From QHXW01 sp035297145 (GTDB lineage Bacteria > Acidobacteriota > Terriglobia > Bryobacterales > Bryobacteraceae): DNA of 64,000 nucleotides. The first letter of the stretch is position 1. The number at the start of each line of letters is the position of its first letter. The notes under the pieces are model-generated. The model had not been told where the DNA came from, made no database searches, and worked only from the letters and a program-made list of their open reading frames with translations. Both the position numbers and the translations under genes were made by a program. The stretch is from positions 1-64,000 of the forward strand of contig DATGZN010000104.1 of NCBI GenBank assembly GCA_035297145.1, read 5' to 3'. Shown here one piece after another: positions 55,771-64,000 of the stretch.

Positions 55771-57025
55771 GCCTTCTGTTGAGAAAGTCCCCTGCCATCC
55801 GAGAAGCCTGATTTTATTGGCATATTACTATCTGCCGGATAACACATCGGGCGTGCAGCGGGCGGTGCGCCTGGCAAAGTACTTGCCACGGCATGGTTAC
55901 GACACTATCGTAGTGTGCTCCAGTCATGCTGGCGAACTGCCCGGCGCTCAGAATGTTCTGCATGTTCCCGACACGGCCAACCGGTGGCCGCGGGTGAAGT
56001 TCTGGAGCACGTTGGCGGCTCGGGTGCAGAGGTTCTTTTTGCCATACAACGAGCAGCTTCCTTGGGTTCCCTATGCCATTGCCGCGGCCCAGCACTTGAT
56101 TTCGCAACGCCGTGTTGCCGCCGTCGTATCCACTTCGCCGCCACTGGCCTCTCATTTTGCGGCGCTCTGGTTGAAGAAACGTCACGGCTTGACTTGGATT
56201 GCTGACTTCCGCGATCCGCTGCTCGGCAATCCGGTCCGTTCGCGCAAATGGGCCAAGCTCTACGATATGGTCTTGCAGCGATGGATATTTTCGCACGCCG
56301 ATGCGGTCATTGCCGTAACCGATGCCGTAGCCAATGAATGGCGCGCTCGGTACCCTTATTGGGCGCATAAGATCCATCTGATCTGGAATGGGTTTGACCC
56401 GGAAGACGCGATTGGCCCGGCCCCCATCCCGCCCCGGCCTTATAGAATCCTCGCTCACATTGGTATTCTCTATGTCCAGCGGCATCCTTTAGCGATGGCA
56501 TCCTCAATGGAGCGCCTACTGCGCCGCGGGCTGCTGGATGCCGGTAGTATTCGTCTTCGATTCGTCGGTCCTATTCAGCAGGAGGTTCAGTTCACGTCTC
56601 ATCCCGCGATCGCCGCGCTGATGCAAAACGGTTGTCTAGAGATGGACGGACAGCTCGTTCCCCGCCAACAGGCCATGCGGGAGCTAGCTACGTCGGACTT
56701 TCTGCTCTTGCTGGATATCGTCAACCTTTCCAACGTCGGCTATACTGTGCCAGCAAAACTCTATGACTATGTCCTCGCTGGCCGACCGGTCCTGGCTGTC
56801 ACCGATCATGGCTCGCCAGTCGAAAGGATTCTGGCCCAAAGCGGAATCCTGTACGTCTGTCTCTATCACGACGATTCAGACGAGGAACTCGACCGCAAAC
56901 TGCTCACGTTTTTCCAACTTCCCACCGAGCCGCGAAATCCCAGCCCGTGGTTCCTCGAGCAATTCGACGGCAGCCGCCAGGCTGAGAACGTAGCTGGCTT
57001 GCTGAACAAGCTTTTCAAGGAGTAG
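55769..57025 (+). CDS. Glycosyltransferase of GT4/GT-B type
   Basis: I chose ATG 55769 (MPSVEKVPCHPRSLILLA) because AGGTGG lies five bases before it; an upstream in-frame extension overlaps the divergent gene. The 418-residue protein has SLILLAYYYLPDNTSGVQRA, VAAVVSTSPPLASHFAALWL and ADFRDPLLGNPV. The C-terminal half has AKLYDYVLAGRPVLAVTDHG, the donor-binding region of this family. It looks like the exopolysaccharide sugar transferases that begin with a YY..P.. motif. Only this gene and the FN3 gene run rightward in this part of the locus. Confidence 0.8.
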   Translation: MPSVEKVPCHPRSLILLAYYYLPDNTSGVQRAVRLAKYLPRHGYDTIVVCSSHAGELPGAQNVLHVPDTANRWPRVKFWSTLAARVQRFFLPYNEQLPWVPYAIAAAQHLISQRRVAAVVSTSPPLASHFAALWLKKRHGLTWIADFRDPLLGNPVRSRKWAKLYDMVLQRWIFSHADAVIAVTDAVANEWRARYPYWAHKIHLIWNGFDPEDAIGPAPIPPRPYRILAHIGILYVQRHPLAMASSMERLLRRGLLDAGSIRLRFVGPIQQEVQFTSHPAIAALMQNGCLEMDGQLVPRQQAMRELATSDFLLLLDIVNLSNVGYTVPAKLYDYVLAGRPVLAVTDHGSPVERILAQSGILYVCLYHDDSDEELDRKLLTFFQLPTEPRNPSPWFLEQFDGSRQAENVAGLLNKLFKE

Positions 57026-57166
57026 AACATCCCTCTGGGCGACGGGTTCGGAAATGACCGAGTTAGTCACTTGCTTGGCTTCCGGCTGCCTGGTTTCACG
57101 TTGAGAGCGGCGGTAAAGAACCTGTCGATTAGTGACTCAGCGCTCATTACACGGCGCGTCTCATCC

Positions 57167-58480
57167 TCAAGCCGGCTTCACTGCAGCAGTTTCGAAGACT
57201 TGGTCATCTCTGTCCGGCGACTCTTCCTCATGACGTTGCAGGTCATGCAGGCGGGTCAGTACCACTGCCAATGCTACAAACCAGTACGGTGGATCCACTT
57301 CCTGCATGTTATGGAAGATGCCCACGACCATCCACCCATATAAACCGAGTTCCAGGCCCATGGCATAGATTTCGACTGGCGTTAGATTCCGCGGGTCCGC
57401 CTTCTTTCGAATGCGCCGCAACAGCCAGGCAGCGCCAAAGAACGCAAACGTCCAGGACGCAAAGCCGAAAATACCCGTTTCGCACAGGATTGTCAAAAAA
57501 CTATCGTGGGCCGCCCTGGTATGCGTGGTGGGCTCCAGAAGCTGCGGCGGCACATACAGTGGGCTCATTCCGGGAAAGTTGCGGTAGCCCACTCCCAACG
57601 GATGATCCAAAAACATGCGAAGGCCGGCTTTGTATATGATCGGCCGGCTGGCCGCCGAAGCTTCTTGCTCTGGGGATTCGACCGTGCCGACCCACTCCCA
57701 ATAGTTCTTTGGTGTCAGCCGGAACAGGAATAGGGCCAGTGCAGCCATTCCCAGGGGCAGCAGGCGCAAAGTGATCCTACGGGGCAAGAGCAGAACCAGT
57801 AAGCCAGCTTGCGCGGCGAGCGCGACAAATGCCGCTCGCTGGTAAGTGACGACAATGCTGTCGAGTGCGAAGGGAATCACAAACCACGACAATAGACGCT
57901 CCTTCCATGTGCCTAACATGGCCAGCAAGAGCAATGTCGGCACAAATGCCAGCAGAACCCCGTTCTGAGGGTCCGAAAGGACGCCCATGTCCCGACCCAT
58001 CCACGCAGGCGCGTAACCCCACCTTGTCCCGAATACGTGTAGGAAAGAGGCATGGAAAACCCCGATCACGCACGCGGTAATGATCCATGCCATGTCTCGT
58101 TCTCTGCGCACCACCCATAGGAGCGCCGTGCTAAACAGAACTGTCTTAAATACTTCGTTAAGCGTTGTGAATGCAAGTTCTGAGTCAACGGCGGCAAACG
58201 CGGCGCCTATCGCACCGATTGCCAGGAACACCCACAGCGATATCAGTACGGCCCCCTCCCGGCCCAGCCGTTCGAGACGGCGTGGGCGGTGTACGACGAG
58301 ACTGAGCAGAAACGCAAGATTCATACATAACTGATATCGGAAGCCACCATCATTCATTGCAATAACACTTGGATTGAAAAGATATGCTTCGATGCATCCA
58401 ATTGCCCCGATGAGCGGGTTGAAAAAGGTGAGAATGCTGGCTAGAACGGTTAAGCCAATGTATAGAATGGCCTTCAGCAT
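57167..58480 (-). CDS. O-antigen ligase/Wzy polymerase-like membrane protein
   Basis: The 437-residue protein has about 10 to 12 membrane spans and a large periplasmic loop (FLDHPLGVGYRNFPGMSPLY) with the HxxF-type segment THTRAAHDSFLTILCETGIF. Both are characteristic of the O-antigen ligase/Wzy superfamily. It would polymerise or ligate repeat units at the periplasmic side. In exosortase-type loci a similar 'O-glycosylation ligase' occurs, which fits the AsnB and kinase neighbours, but I cannot distinguish polymerase from ligase. Confidence 0.8.
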   Translation of the reverse strand: MLKAILYIGLTVLASILTFFNPLIGAIGCIEAYLFNPSVIAMNDGGFRYQLCMNLAFLLSLVVHRPRRLERLGREGAVLISLWVFLAIGAIGAAFAAVDSELAFTTLNEVFKTVLFSTALLWVVRRERDMAWIITACVIGVFHASFLHVFGTRWGYAPAWMGRDMGVLSDPQNGVLLAFVPTLLLLAMLGTWKERLLSWFVIPFALDSIVVTYQRAAFVALAAQAGLLVLLLPRRITLRLLPLGMAALALFLFRLTPKNYWEWVGTVESPEQEASAASRPIIYKAGLRMFLDHPLGVGYRNFPGMSPLYVPPQLLEPTTHTRAAHDSFLTILCETGIFGFASWTFAFFGAAWLLRRIRKKADPRNLTPVEIYAMGLELGLYGWMVVGIFHNMQEVDPPYWFVALAVVLTRLHDLQRHEEESPDRDDQVFETAAVKPA

Positions 58481-58614
58481 GCCTGCAACTTGCCAGAACT
58501 CATTTTACGATACGGGGTTCACGTTGACGGAGATGCTCGCTCTCGAAAGGCTAAGAAGATCGATAATGAGGCTGGAATTTGCCGGCTGGCTGCAAGTTAG
58601 CCGCAGGCCATTGT

Positions 58615-60120
58615 CTAGGCAGACTCTGCCGCCCTTGAGCTCTGCGCTGTCGATCGGACATGGGATATTACCGAAGACCGCACATCCCTCCACATCACGT
58701 ATCCAATTACGGAAGTTGCGGCGATCAGGAGCTCCGTGGGTGTCCTGAACCTGGGAGATCCAATCCCAAAGAAACATGAAATTACTGCGGTATATATGAT
58801 GATTCCGGAGCCGATCGTATATGCGCAGACGGACAGCTGCAATCGCGGGCTCAGCACGGGTGGAGAAGCCGCCCTAGTTGCCACCATCGACAGCCAGATA
58901 AGGCCGAGGCCGATCACCGCCACCTCCTGGAACATGAAGAAGCCAACGATGCCCAGTTGGAACGCAGCCCACACGCTCCGCAGCCCGCGAGACGCCCCAC
59001 TCGACAACAACAGATCGTTGGGCAGCCAATAAGTGCCCAAAGATTTCATACACTCGGTCAAATACGAAAGCGGCTTGGCTTTGATCAGATACCAATCAGC
59101 ATCCGCGAGCCTGGAAACCATCTTAGTCTCGTCGTTGCCGTAGTGCCTCCGCAGTTCACCAATGGCTCGCCAAGTGGTCATTTGTGCCGTGTGATCGGAA
59201 AATGGCTTCAGCAATTCCGGGTCTCTGTACTTCAATAAAATGTCCCGGATGTCTGCATATTGGTCTGGCAATTCCTCCAGGAATGACACTGTCTTGTGAC
59301 TTATGGTGATCGCACCCATCGTGCTGGTACCGAAGTATCCGAACTTCAAGTAATTGACATATGCATAAGCAGCAAGGCCACTCATGGGTATCAGAACGGC
59401 AACGCCAAGCGAAATGAATAGGCGCCGGACACTCATGCGGGAAGTGCAGCGAGCAGCGAAACAGAGCAGCACACACATCGCTAGAAACGGAGCCAGCGCC
59501 TGGAACGTCGGACGTACGAACGCGGCCGACATCGCGGCGGCGCTGAACAGCGCCAAAAACACGTTGCGTTTTCGAGCGAACCAAAAAACCAGCGCCACGC
59601 AGGCAACAACAGTCAAAAACTGGGACAGCGTTTCTGTCATGACATACGCGGCCGGCTCCACATAAGGGGGGAGTAGCGAGATCACGAGAAACAACGCGGT
59701 CAGCACCCTTGGCACGGCTAGAATGTCCAGTAAGTATGCCAGTAGCCCGATCGTAGCGAATTGCACCAGCAGCGAGGAATAAAACAGAAGCCGCGTTGGT
59801 CCGTTTTCCGAGCCAGTCAAAATCAGGAACAGTGGATAGCCCGGAGTACGTTCCTGAAGCCGGCTGAGAGTCAAGTGCTTTATGTCGCGTGCCAGTCTCA
59901 TGTAAGATGGCGAGTCCAAAGTCATGACCGGCGCCTGTCGCCACGCCAGTGAATAAACCACCAAGGCAATTGCGAACAATCCGAGCACCGACAGTACCAC
60001 CCGCACAGATGGCCGAGGCAACCGAAAGTCGTGCTCTTCCGGATTCGTCGGATGCGGACAAGGCACCTGCTCAGGACCGCTGATGTTCGAGATTGGTGCT
60101 ACACCAGATTCAGGTAACAT
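58615..60120 (-). CDS. Multi-span membrane protein, possible GT-C glycosyltransferase
   Basis: The 501-residue protein has about 10 membrane segments (VRVVLSVLGLFAIALVVYSL, LLFYSSLLVQFATIGLLAYL). A first periplasmic loop with LDSPSYMRLARDIKHLTL and TPGYPLFLIL resembles the metal- and lipid-sugar-binding loop of GT39/ArnT-type enzymes. It likely transfers a sugar from a polyprenyl donor on the periplasmic side. The similarity is only in overall plan, so the call is moderate. It lies in the leftward operon upstream of the ligase gene. Confidence 0.6.
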   Translation of the reverse strand: MLPESGVAPISNISGPEQVPCPHPTNPEEHDFRLPRPSVRVVLSVLGLFAIALVVYSLAWRQAPVMTLDSPSYMRLARDIKHLTLSRLQERTPGYPLFLILTGSENGPTRLLFYSSLLVQFATIGLLAYLLDILAVPRVLTALFLVISLLPPYVEPAAYVMTETLSQFLTVVACVALVFWFARKRNVFLALFSAAAMSAAFVRPTFQALAPFLAMCVLLCFAARCTSRMSVRRLFISLGVAVLIPMSGLAAYAYVNYLKFGYFGTSTMGAITISHKTVSFLEELPDQYADIRDILLKYRDPELLKPFSDHTAQMTTWRAIGELRRHYGNDETKMVSRLADADWYLIKAKPLSYLTECMKSLGTYWLPNDLLLSSGASRGLRSVWAAFQLGIVGFFMFQEVAVIGLGLIWLSMVATRAASPPVLSPRLQLSVCAYTIGSGIIIYTAVISCFFGIGSPRFRTPTELLIAATSVIGYVMWRDVRSSVISHVRSTAQSSRAAESA

Positions 60121-60173
60121 GCTGCTGTCATTACTCGCTCAGTTATGAGCCGGCTAGAGCCGTCACTTTTGCC

Positions 60174-60812
60174 CTAAGTTTGCTTGACGCCAATCGCGAC
60201 GATTGAGGTGGGGCGCCAAGGCAACCGGTGGTCAATCCGGCGCCACAGCCAAACCAGGCTGTCAAATATCTTGAGCATGAAGGGGCTCAGCGTGTCCTTC
60301 TTCAATATCCGGCCAGTTACGTACCATCCCGGACGCGAGATACGGTTGAACTCTAGAATTCGTTCCACCCGAAAGCCGGCCTCCTCCATTCGCTCTGACA
60401 GTTGCCGGTGGGTGTATCGCCGGTAGTGCCCGAGAACGGTGTCGAGGGTTCCGAAGATTTCCTGCCCTTGAGGAACAAGAATGATTACGCGGCCTCCGGG
60501 CTTGAGAGCGGAACGTATATTGCGCAATCCTTGAAGGTCGTCTTCTATGTGTTCGAGCACGTTCAGGCAGACTACCGAGTCCATTTCCTCCGCGAAGGCG
60601 GTGAAGTCATCCGAACTAGTCAGGTCGCATTTGCAGATGTAAAGATTGGAGCGGTGCTGGAACCGCGTCTTCAGTCTGGCCATGTGCTCTTCATCGATAT
60701 CCGCCGCTACGTATATCTCCCGCCGCCTCACCAGAAACCGCGTTAGGTTGCCAATTCCAGCCCCTATCTCCAGAACCCGGCTGCCAACGTATGGTTGAAT
60801 CGTGTCTGCCAT
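60174..60812 (-). CDS. SAM-dependent methyltransferase, second half of a split GT2-methyltransferase
   Basis: The first ATG in frame is at 60812, but the open frame actually continues upstream for 28 more codons (60813-60896, reading KDIYHGSGPEILDVLSGAQR) to the TGA that ends the GT2 gene. The methyltransferase motifs are VLEIGAGIGNLTRFLVRR, VVCLNVLEHIEDDLQGLRNI and ALKPGGRVIILVPQGQ. The linker without its own start codon, and the same frame as the upstream GT2, strongly suggest the two were one bifunctional protein. If translated alone, it would begin at 60812 and lack the linker. Confidence 0.75.
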   Translation of the reverse strand: MADTIQPYVGSRVLEIGAGIGNLTRFLVRRREIYVAADIDEEHMARLKTRFQHRSNLYICKCDLTSSDDFTAFAEEMDSVVCLNVLEHIEDDLQGLRNIRSALKPGGRVIILVPQGQEIFGTLDTVLGHYRRYTHRQLSERMEEAGFRVERILEFNRISRPGWYVTGRILKKDTLSPFMLKIFDSLVWLWRRIDHRLPWRPTSIVAIGVKQT

Positions 60813-60896
60813 CCATTTGTTGAAACGCTGTGCTCCTGAAAGTACATCCAGAATCTCGGGGCCGGAACCGTGATAGATGTCTTTGGTGAATGCATA

Positions 60897-60899
60897 TCA
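60897..60899 (-). other. In-frame TGA interrupting a GT2-methyltransferase fusion
   Basis: The glycosyltransferase frame ends FVIV then TGA, and the next codons in the same frame (YAFTKDIYHGSG) are the linker of the methyltransferase half. A single C-to-T change of CGA would explain it. A fusion of these two domains is known as a bifunctional protein type in other bacteria. Confidence 0.65.
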
Positions 60900-61652
60900 T
60901 ACTATGACAAAGATCGCCTGGATGGCGTCTTTCAAGCCGATCTTTTTCCCCTCCTCGTAGGTGCGGCCGTGGTAGCTGATCGGCGTCTCGTAAACTCGTA
61001 CTTGTCTGCGTGCCAGCTTAATGGTTATCTCGGGTTCAATGCCAAAGCGGTTGCTTCTGAGCGGAATGCTCTTCAATAGCGAGGTTCGGAATGCCTTCAG
61101 GTTCAGATCCGCTACCATATTGCAGAAGCTCGTTAGAAAGCGGTTTGCCACTGAGTGCCAAAAGTAGAGCACTCGCCGCTCTCCTGTAATCATGAAACGG
61201 GACCCGTAGACGGCGTCCGCTTTGCCCTCCTCGAGCGGAGCGATCAGTTTGAGATATTCTTCCGGATTGTATTCAAGATCGGCATCCTGGAAAATCGAAA
61301 TCTCTCCGGTGGCCTGCTGGATGGCGGTTTGCATGGCAGCACCTTTGCCGCGGTTTTTCTCATGCCGCAAAATGCGAATTGCGCCGCGCGCTTGTTCCGC
61401 CTTTGCCTGAGCGATTTGCAGAGAGTCGTCGGTGGAACAGTCGTCGACCACGAGAATCTCGCGATCAACGCCAGCCGGAAGCGGAGCGGCCAAGACCTTG
61501 TCTAGCAAGGGGCCGATGAACTCCTCTTCGTTGTAGAGCGGTACCAGGATGGATACACGTGAGATCCGCATGGGCTCTGAGCTTCTGGTTGTTGCCCAGT
61601 GAGTACCCACCTCGGCCGGCGCCGTGACTGTCGCTTGACTGGATTTCGTCAT
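60897..61652 (-). CDS. Glycosyltransferase family 2 (dolichyl-phosphate-mannose-synthase-like), first half of a split fusion
   Basis: The 251-residue protein has the GT2/DPMS pattern: VSILVPLYNEEEFIGPLLDK, ILVVDDCSTDDSLQIAQAKA, NRGKGAAMQTAIQQATGEIS and the metal site FQDADLEYNPEEY. It should make a polyprenyl-phosphate sugar or start a chain. It stops at TGA 60899-60897, after which the same frame runs on into the methyltransferase at 60174-60812. As it stands, the cell would make two separate proteins or read through. It is the first glycosyltransferase after the UpxY/XRE genes in the leftward direction. Confidence 0.8.
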   Translation of the reverse strand: MTKSSQATVTAPAEVGTHWATTRSSEPMRISRVSILVPLYNEEEFIGPLLDKVLAAPLPAGVDREILVVDDCSTDDSLQIAQAKAEQARGAIRILRHEKNRGKGAAMQTAIQQATGEISIFQDADLEYNPEEYLKLIAPLEEGKADAVYGSRFMITGERRVLYFWHSVANRFLTSFCNMVADLNLKAFRTSLLKSIPLRSNRFGIEPEITIKLARRQVRVYETPISYHGRTYEEGKKIGLKDAIQAIFVIV

Positions 61653-61721
61653 GGCTCTATGACTTCATGGAAATTGATCGGGCTCGCTCCTACCCGTTGC
61701 GGCGCAACCATTCCCGTGACA

Positions 61722-61967
61722 TCAAAACGCCGCTTTGGTATCCGTACCGGCGCCGCCATTTGAGCGTGAATCTGGTTCCTCGCGGGCAAACAGCCACTGT
61801 TCGTCGCTCTTCAATAGCAGCGCTATCTTCTCCCGCATTTGGGGGCTGGGCTGGCGAAAGCCGTTCACGATCTTGCTCAGCATGGTTTCGTCAATTCCCA
61901 GGCTCTGCGCCAGGCGATTCTGCCGGATCCCCGATCTCCAGAGCTGCAATTTTAAGTTTGGGTACAT
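61722..61967 (-). CDS. Small XRE-type helix-turn-helix regulator
   Basis: The 81-residue protein is little more than a helix-turn-helix: RQNRLAQSLGIDETMLSKIV followed by NGFRQPSPQMREKIALLLKS. The acidic Ser/Gly-rich tail is unstructured. It is encoded 21 bp after the UpxY gene, an arrangement that suggests co-control of the exopolysaccharide operon. Binding site unknown. Confidence 0.8.
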   Translation of the reverse strand: MYPNLKLQLWRSGIRQNRLAQSLGIDETMLSKIVNGFRQPSPQMREKIALLLKSDEQWLFAREEPDSRSNGGAGTDTKAAF

Positions 61968-61988
61968 GTTACAAGCCCAGTCATCCGC

Positions 61989-62597
61989 TTAGGAAGCGGT
62001 CATGTTGTGCTCACGCCGCGGAACCCGCGCCTCCGGGCGCCGAACTGCCTCCGCGTCACGGATGTCGATCTCTGTCGATATGGACCGCGAGAGCAGGTTG
62101 ATGGATATAACCAGCCGCGTCTGCTTTTTCACGTGCAATAGTAGACCCTCTACATCGCGCAGCGGCCCGCGTACCACACGCACCCAGGCACCTTCGCGCA
62201 AAAATGGTTGCGTCAGGAAGGGGACGTTGGAGGCGATCAGCGTCCGAATGCCGCTGATTTCCTGGTCGCGAATCGGCTCCAATTCCGGCCCGTAACCCAG
62301 GATCCGCACGGTTCCATTGGTTTGGAGGACCTTGAGCCGCGCTTCATCCGAGTTTGCCATGCGCACGAAAACATACCCCGGAAACAGCGGCAGTGCCACT
62401 CGTTTCTTGCGATCCTTCCATTGGTGGACTTCTTCTACCTCGGGCAGAAAAGACTCCAGCCGTTTGTTGCACAACTCCCGCGCCACACGCCTCTCAAAAT
62501 TGGATCGCGTATGAACGGCATACCAGAGCAGCCTCTCCTCGCTGTAACAAAGCCGCGCAGCGGGTACGCTCCAATCCAAGACACTAACTTCAGACAC
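61989..62597 (-). CDS. UpxY/NusG-like transcription antitermination protein
   Basis: The 202-residue protein has a NusG N-terminal (NGN) domain (LLWYAVHTRSNFERRVAREL, VALPLFPGYVFVRMANSDEA) and a KOW-type domain (REGAWVRVVRGPLRDVEGLL). Such UpxY/RfaH-type proteins load on RNA polymerase at the 5' end of surface-polysaccharide operons and allow long read-through. Its place at the upstream end of a leftward glycosyltransferase run of more than 20 kb fits this well. No ops-like loading site was identified. Confidence 0.85.
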   Translation of the reverse strand: MSEVSVLDWSVPAARLCYSEERLLWYAVHTRSNFERRVARELCNKRLESFLPEVEEVHQWKDRKKRVALPLFPGYVFVRMANSDEARLKVLQTNGTVRILGYGPELEPIRDQEISGIRTLIASNVPFLTQPFLREGAWVRVVRGPLRDVEGLLLHVKKQTRLVISINLLSRSISTEIDIRDAEAVRRPEARVPRREHNMTAS

Positions 62598-62713
62598 AGC
62601 TTCGCCCCTTCACTTACAGCGGACTGACTAAATCCGCCAAAACCCAACCCTCGGGCGCGCATCCCAGAATCCCGTCGCCCGTCCCCAATACAATCCAACG
62701 AAAATGTGCCGCT

Positions 62714-63655
62714 CTAACCTGCCGCGTAATAGTACCGATCCTGCGTTTTCCACAAAAACCAGTCCCGCGCGCAGTTAATCAGAACACCGATCAACTTGTC
62801 CCTGGATATGTTCGCCAGGCTCTCCAGGCACGCGTTGCGATTAGTCGTGTCGGGCCGCACCACGAATACCACACCATCACACTTCGCCTCGATCAGGTCA
62901 TAGTCGGCGACCGTCCCCATCGGGGGAGCATCAAAAATTGCGAACCGGTTTCGCCGCCGGAACTCCTCGCACGCCTCCGACCAGCGATGCGAATCCAGAA
63001 GCTCCGTCGGGTTGGCGCTGGCTCTTCCGGCTGGCACGACGGACAGATTTGGAAACTGCTCCACCCGAATGATCATGTCGTCGAAACTGCACTTGCCGCT
63101 CAAGTATTCCGATAGTCCCGGCTGCGCCGGCAAGCCAAATAGCGACGCCATATTGGGGTGCCGCATGTCAGCCTCGATCAGAATCACTCGGGAGTCACTC
63201 TTCAGCGCCAAGGCGCCCGCGAGATTAATCGCATTCACCGTTTTTCCGTCCCCCGGACACGCGCTCGAGACCACGATCGATCGCGGCTGATTCGGGTGCT
63301 GAATGATCTTCGTGCGCGCGATCCGGTATTGCTCGCCTTCGCGTGAGTGGCCGGCCTGGAACGGCAGGATGGGAGCGTCGGCTCGAATGCGGACAGGTAG
63401 AGTGCGCCATTCGCCCGCCCGTGCCGCGAACTCGTCGGATGCCGCGTGCGGCCATTCGTTCTCGCCCGGCTCTTCGCCCGTCGCGGAGTACAGCGGCTCA
63501 ATCTCCGGCAACTTGCCTGGGTCCTCGGTGACGGCTGCCTCGTGGATTGGCTCGGAAGCCTCCCCGGCGCTGGCAATCTCCGATTCCACCATGGGCAGCG
63601 CCAAGTCCGCCATCTCTCCCTCGCTTTTGCGGAGAGCCTGAAAGATTTTGCTCAT
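62714..63655 (-). CDS. BY-type tyrosine kinase (CpsD/CapB family)
   Basis: The 313-residue protein has a Walker A motif SSACPGDGKTVNAINLAGAL (about residues 130-149), the Walker A' VILIEADMRHP characteristic of BY-kinases, a later VVFVVRPDTTNRNACLESLA and a tyrosine cluster at the C-terminus (DRYYYAAG). It autophosphorylates and controls polymerisation or export of the polysaccharide, usually with a Wzc-type membrane activator. That activator is not fused here, so it should be encoded outside the window. The N-terminal start MSKIFQALRKSEGEMAD is typical. Confidence 0.88.
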   Translation of the reverse strand: MSKIFQALRKSEGEMADLALPMVESEIASAGEASEPIHEAAVTEDPGKLPEIEPLYSATGEEPGENEWPHAASDEFAARAGEWRTLPVRIRADAPILPFQAGHSREGEQYRIARTKIIQHPNQPRSIVVSSACPGDGKTVNAINLAGALALKSDSRVILIEADMRHPNMASLFGLPAQPGLSEYLSGKCSFDDMIIRVEQFPNLSVVPAGRASANPTELLDSHRWSEACEEFRRRNRFAIFDAPPMGTVADYDLIEAKCDGVVFVVRPDTTNRNACLESLANISRDKLIGVLINCARDWFLWKTQDRYYYAAG

Positions 63656-63656
63656 G

Positions 63657-64000
63657 TCAGCTTTGCCTTACCTCTCCCAAACGGAGTTTCGTCGCCCATC
63701 GCGCCAGCCGCGAAGGCTTGGATGTTTCGGGCGTGTAGCGCTCGATGGTGGGAAGACTCCCCACCGCCGGTTGTCCATCTGCTCCGTCGCCCGCGGATAC
63801 TGCAGCCCGGGCGATTGGCCGCGCCGCCGGCGCTCTCTTTACTGGACGCTCTCTCAGCTCCAAATCGGCTGCTACTTCGGCCACATGCTGCGCGGTCACC
63901 ACCTTGGTTCCTTCGCCAAACGCCAGCACCAGTCCGTTGTCGCACAGCACGTTGACTAGCCGCGGGATGCCCATGGACCAGTGCGCGATCTGGCCCACAG
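63657..64000 (-). CDS. ExeA/GspA-like (XrtA-associated) AAA ATPase, C-terminal part
   Basis: The frame is open to the end of the window, so only the last 114 or so codons are seen. The fragment IPRLVNVLCDNGLVLAFGEG and VTAQHVAEVAADLEL matches the C-terminal helix bundle of ExeA-type ATPases, where GIPRLIN is a signature. Such an ATPase is often found with the BY-kinase and chain-length protein in exosortase-type polysaccharide loci. Its stop is one base before the kinase start, so they are co-transcribed. The ATP-binding part lies outside the window. Confidence 0.75.
   Translation of the reverse strand, partial: VGQIAHWSMGIPRLVNVLCDNGLVLAFGEGTKVVTAQHVAEVAADLELRERPVKRAPAARPIARAAVSAGDGADGQPAVGSLPTIERYTPETSKPSRLARWATKLRLGEVRQS

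Noticed and set aside
60897..60899. TGA as a selenocysteine codon
   Set aside because: No SECIS-like hairpin is evident just downstream, and the position is in an interdomain linker, not an active site.

Overview
The window looks like chromosomal DNA of an acidobacterium, most likely a Bryobacterales/Solibacter-like member. The reasons are high G+C in the housekeeping genes, an Alternative Complex III (actA-actB-actC), a winged-helix regulator paired with a membrane protein, acidobacterium-type secreted proteins including one with a dockerin-like C-terminus, and abundant small intergenic palindromes. This placement is inferred from gene content; no rRNA or tRNA gene was seen.

Layout. (1) 1-4.9 kb: the 5' part of an Alternative Complex III operon on the minus strand. 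It encodes a pentahaem cytochrome, a Tat-type molybdopterin-like/ferredoxin subunit with 15 cluster cysteines, and an NrfD-like quinol subunit cut by the window edge. (2) 5-28 kb: a mostly ordinary housekeeping region. It holds an Ntn-hydrolase asparaginase, an OmpR-type stand-alone DNA-binding protein, aroA, a zinc alcohol dehydrogenase, TerC, tmk-holB, a regulator/membrane-protein pair, an enolase-superfamily dehydratase, glnA and glnE (glutamine synthetase and its adenylyltransferase, separated by a metallophosphoesterase flanked by a repeat family), a TPR-like protein, an orphan gp19-like tail-tube protein, thpR, plsY-gpsA, an ECF sigma/anti-sigma pair and a DksA-type protein. (3) 28-41 kb: a lower-G+C accessory region with degraded genes (an S9 peptidase remnant, a methyltransferase remnant), two giant paralogous secreted proteins with different C-terminal ends, and a first set of polysaccharide genes. 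(4) 41-64 kb: a large exopolysaccharide locus. It has wecB, a DegT aminotransferase, a deacetylase, many GT4/GT2 glycosyltransferases, two Wzx-like flippases in total, an O-antigen ligase/polymerase-like protein, an AsnB-type amidotransferase, methyltransferases, an UpxY/NusG-like antiterminator with a small XRE regulator, a BY-type tyrosine kinase and the tail of a GspE/ExeA-like ATPase.

How the genes fit together. The exopolysaccharide locus reads mainly leftward. The ATPase, kinase, UpxY and XRE regulator sit at its upstream (right-hand) end, so the antiterminator probably lets polymerase read through the long glycosyltransferase operons. The AsnB homologue, ligase, BY-kinase and ATPase together resemble exosortase-type (EPS/PEP-CTERM) clusters, but no exosortase gene is in the window. 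The two giant secreted proteins and the FN3 protein at 47.2 kb are the least understood parts. The most unusual sequence signals are the swapped C-termini of the giant paralogs, an in-frame TGA that splits a glycosyltransferase-methyltransferase fusion, a 30-bp palindrome covering a start codon, and an exactly 11-bp-spaced tandem repeat in front of the stand-alone OmpR-type regulator.
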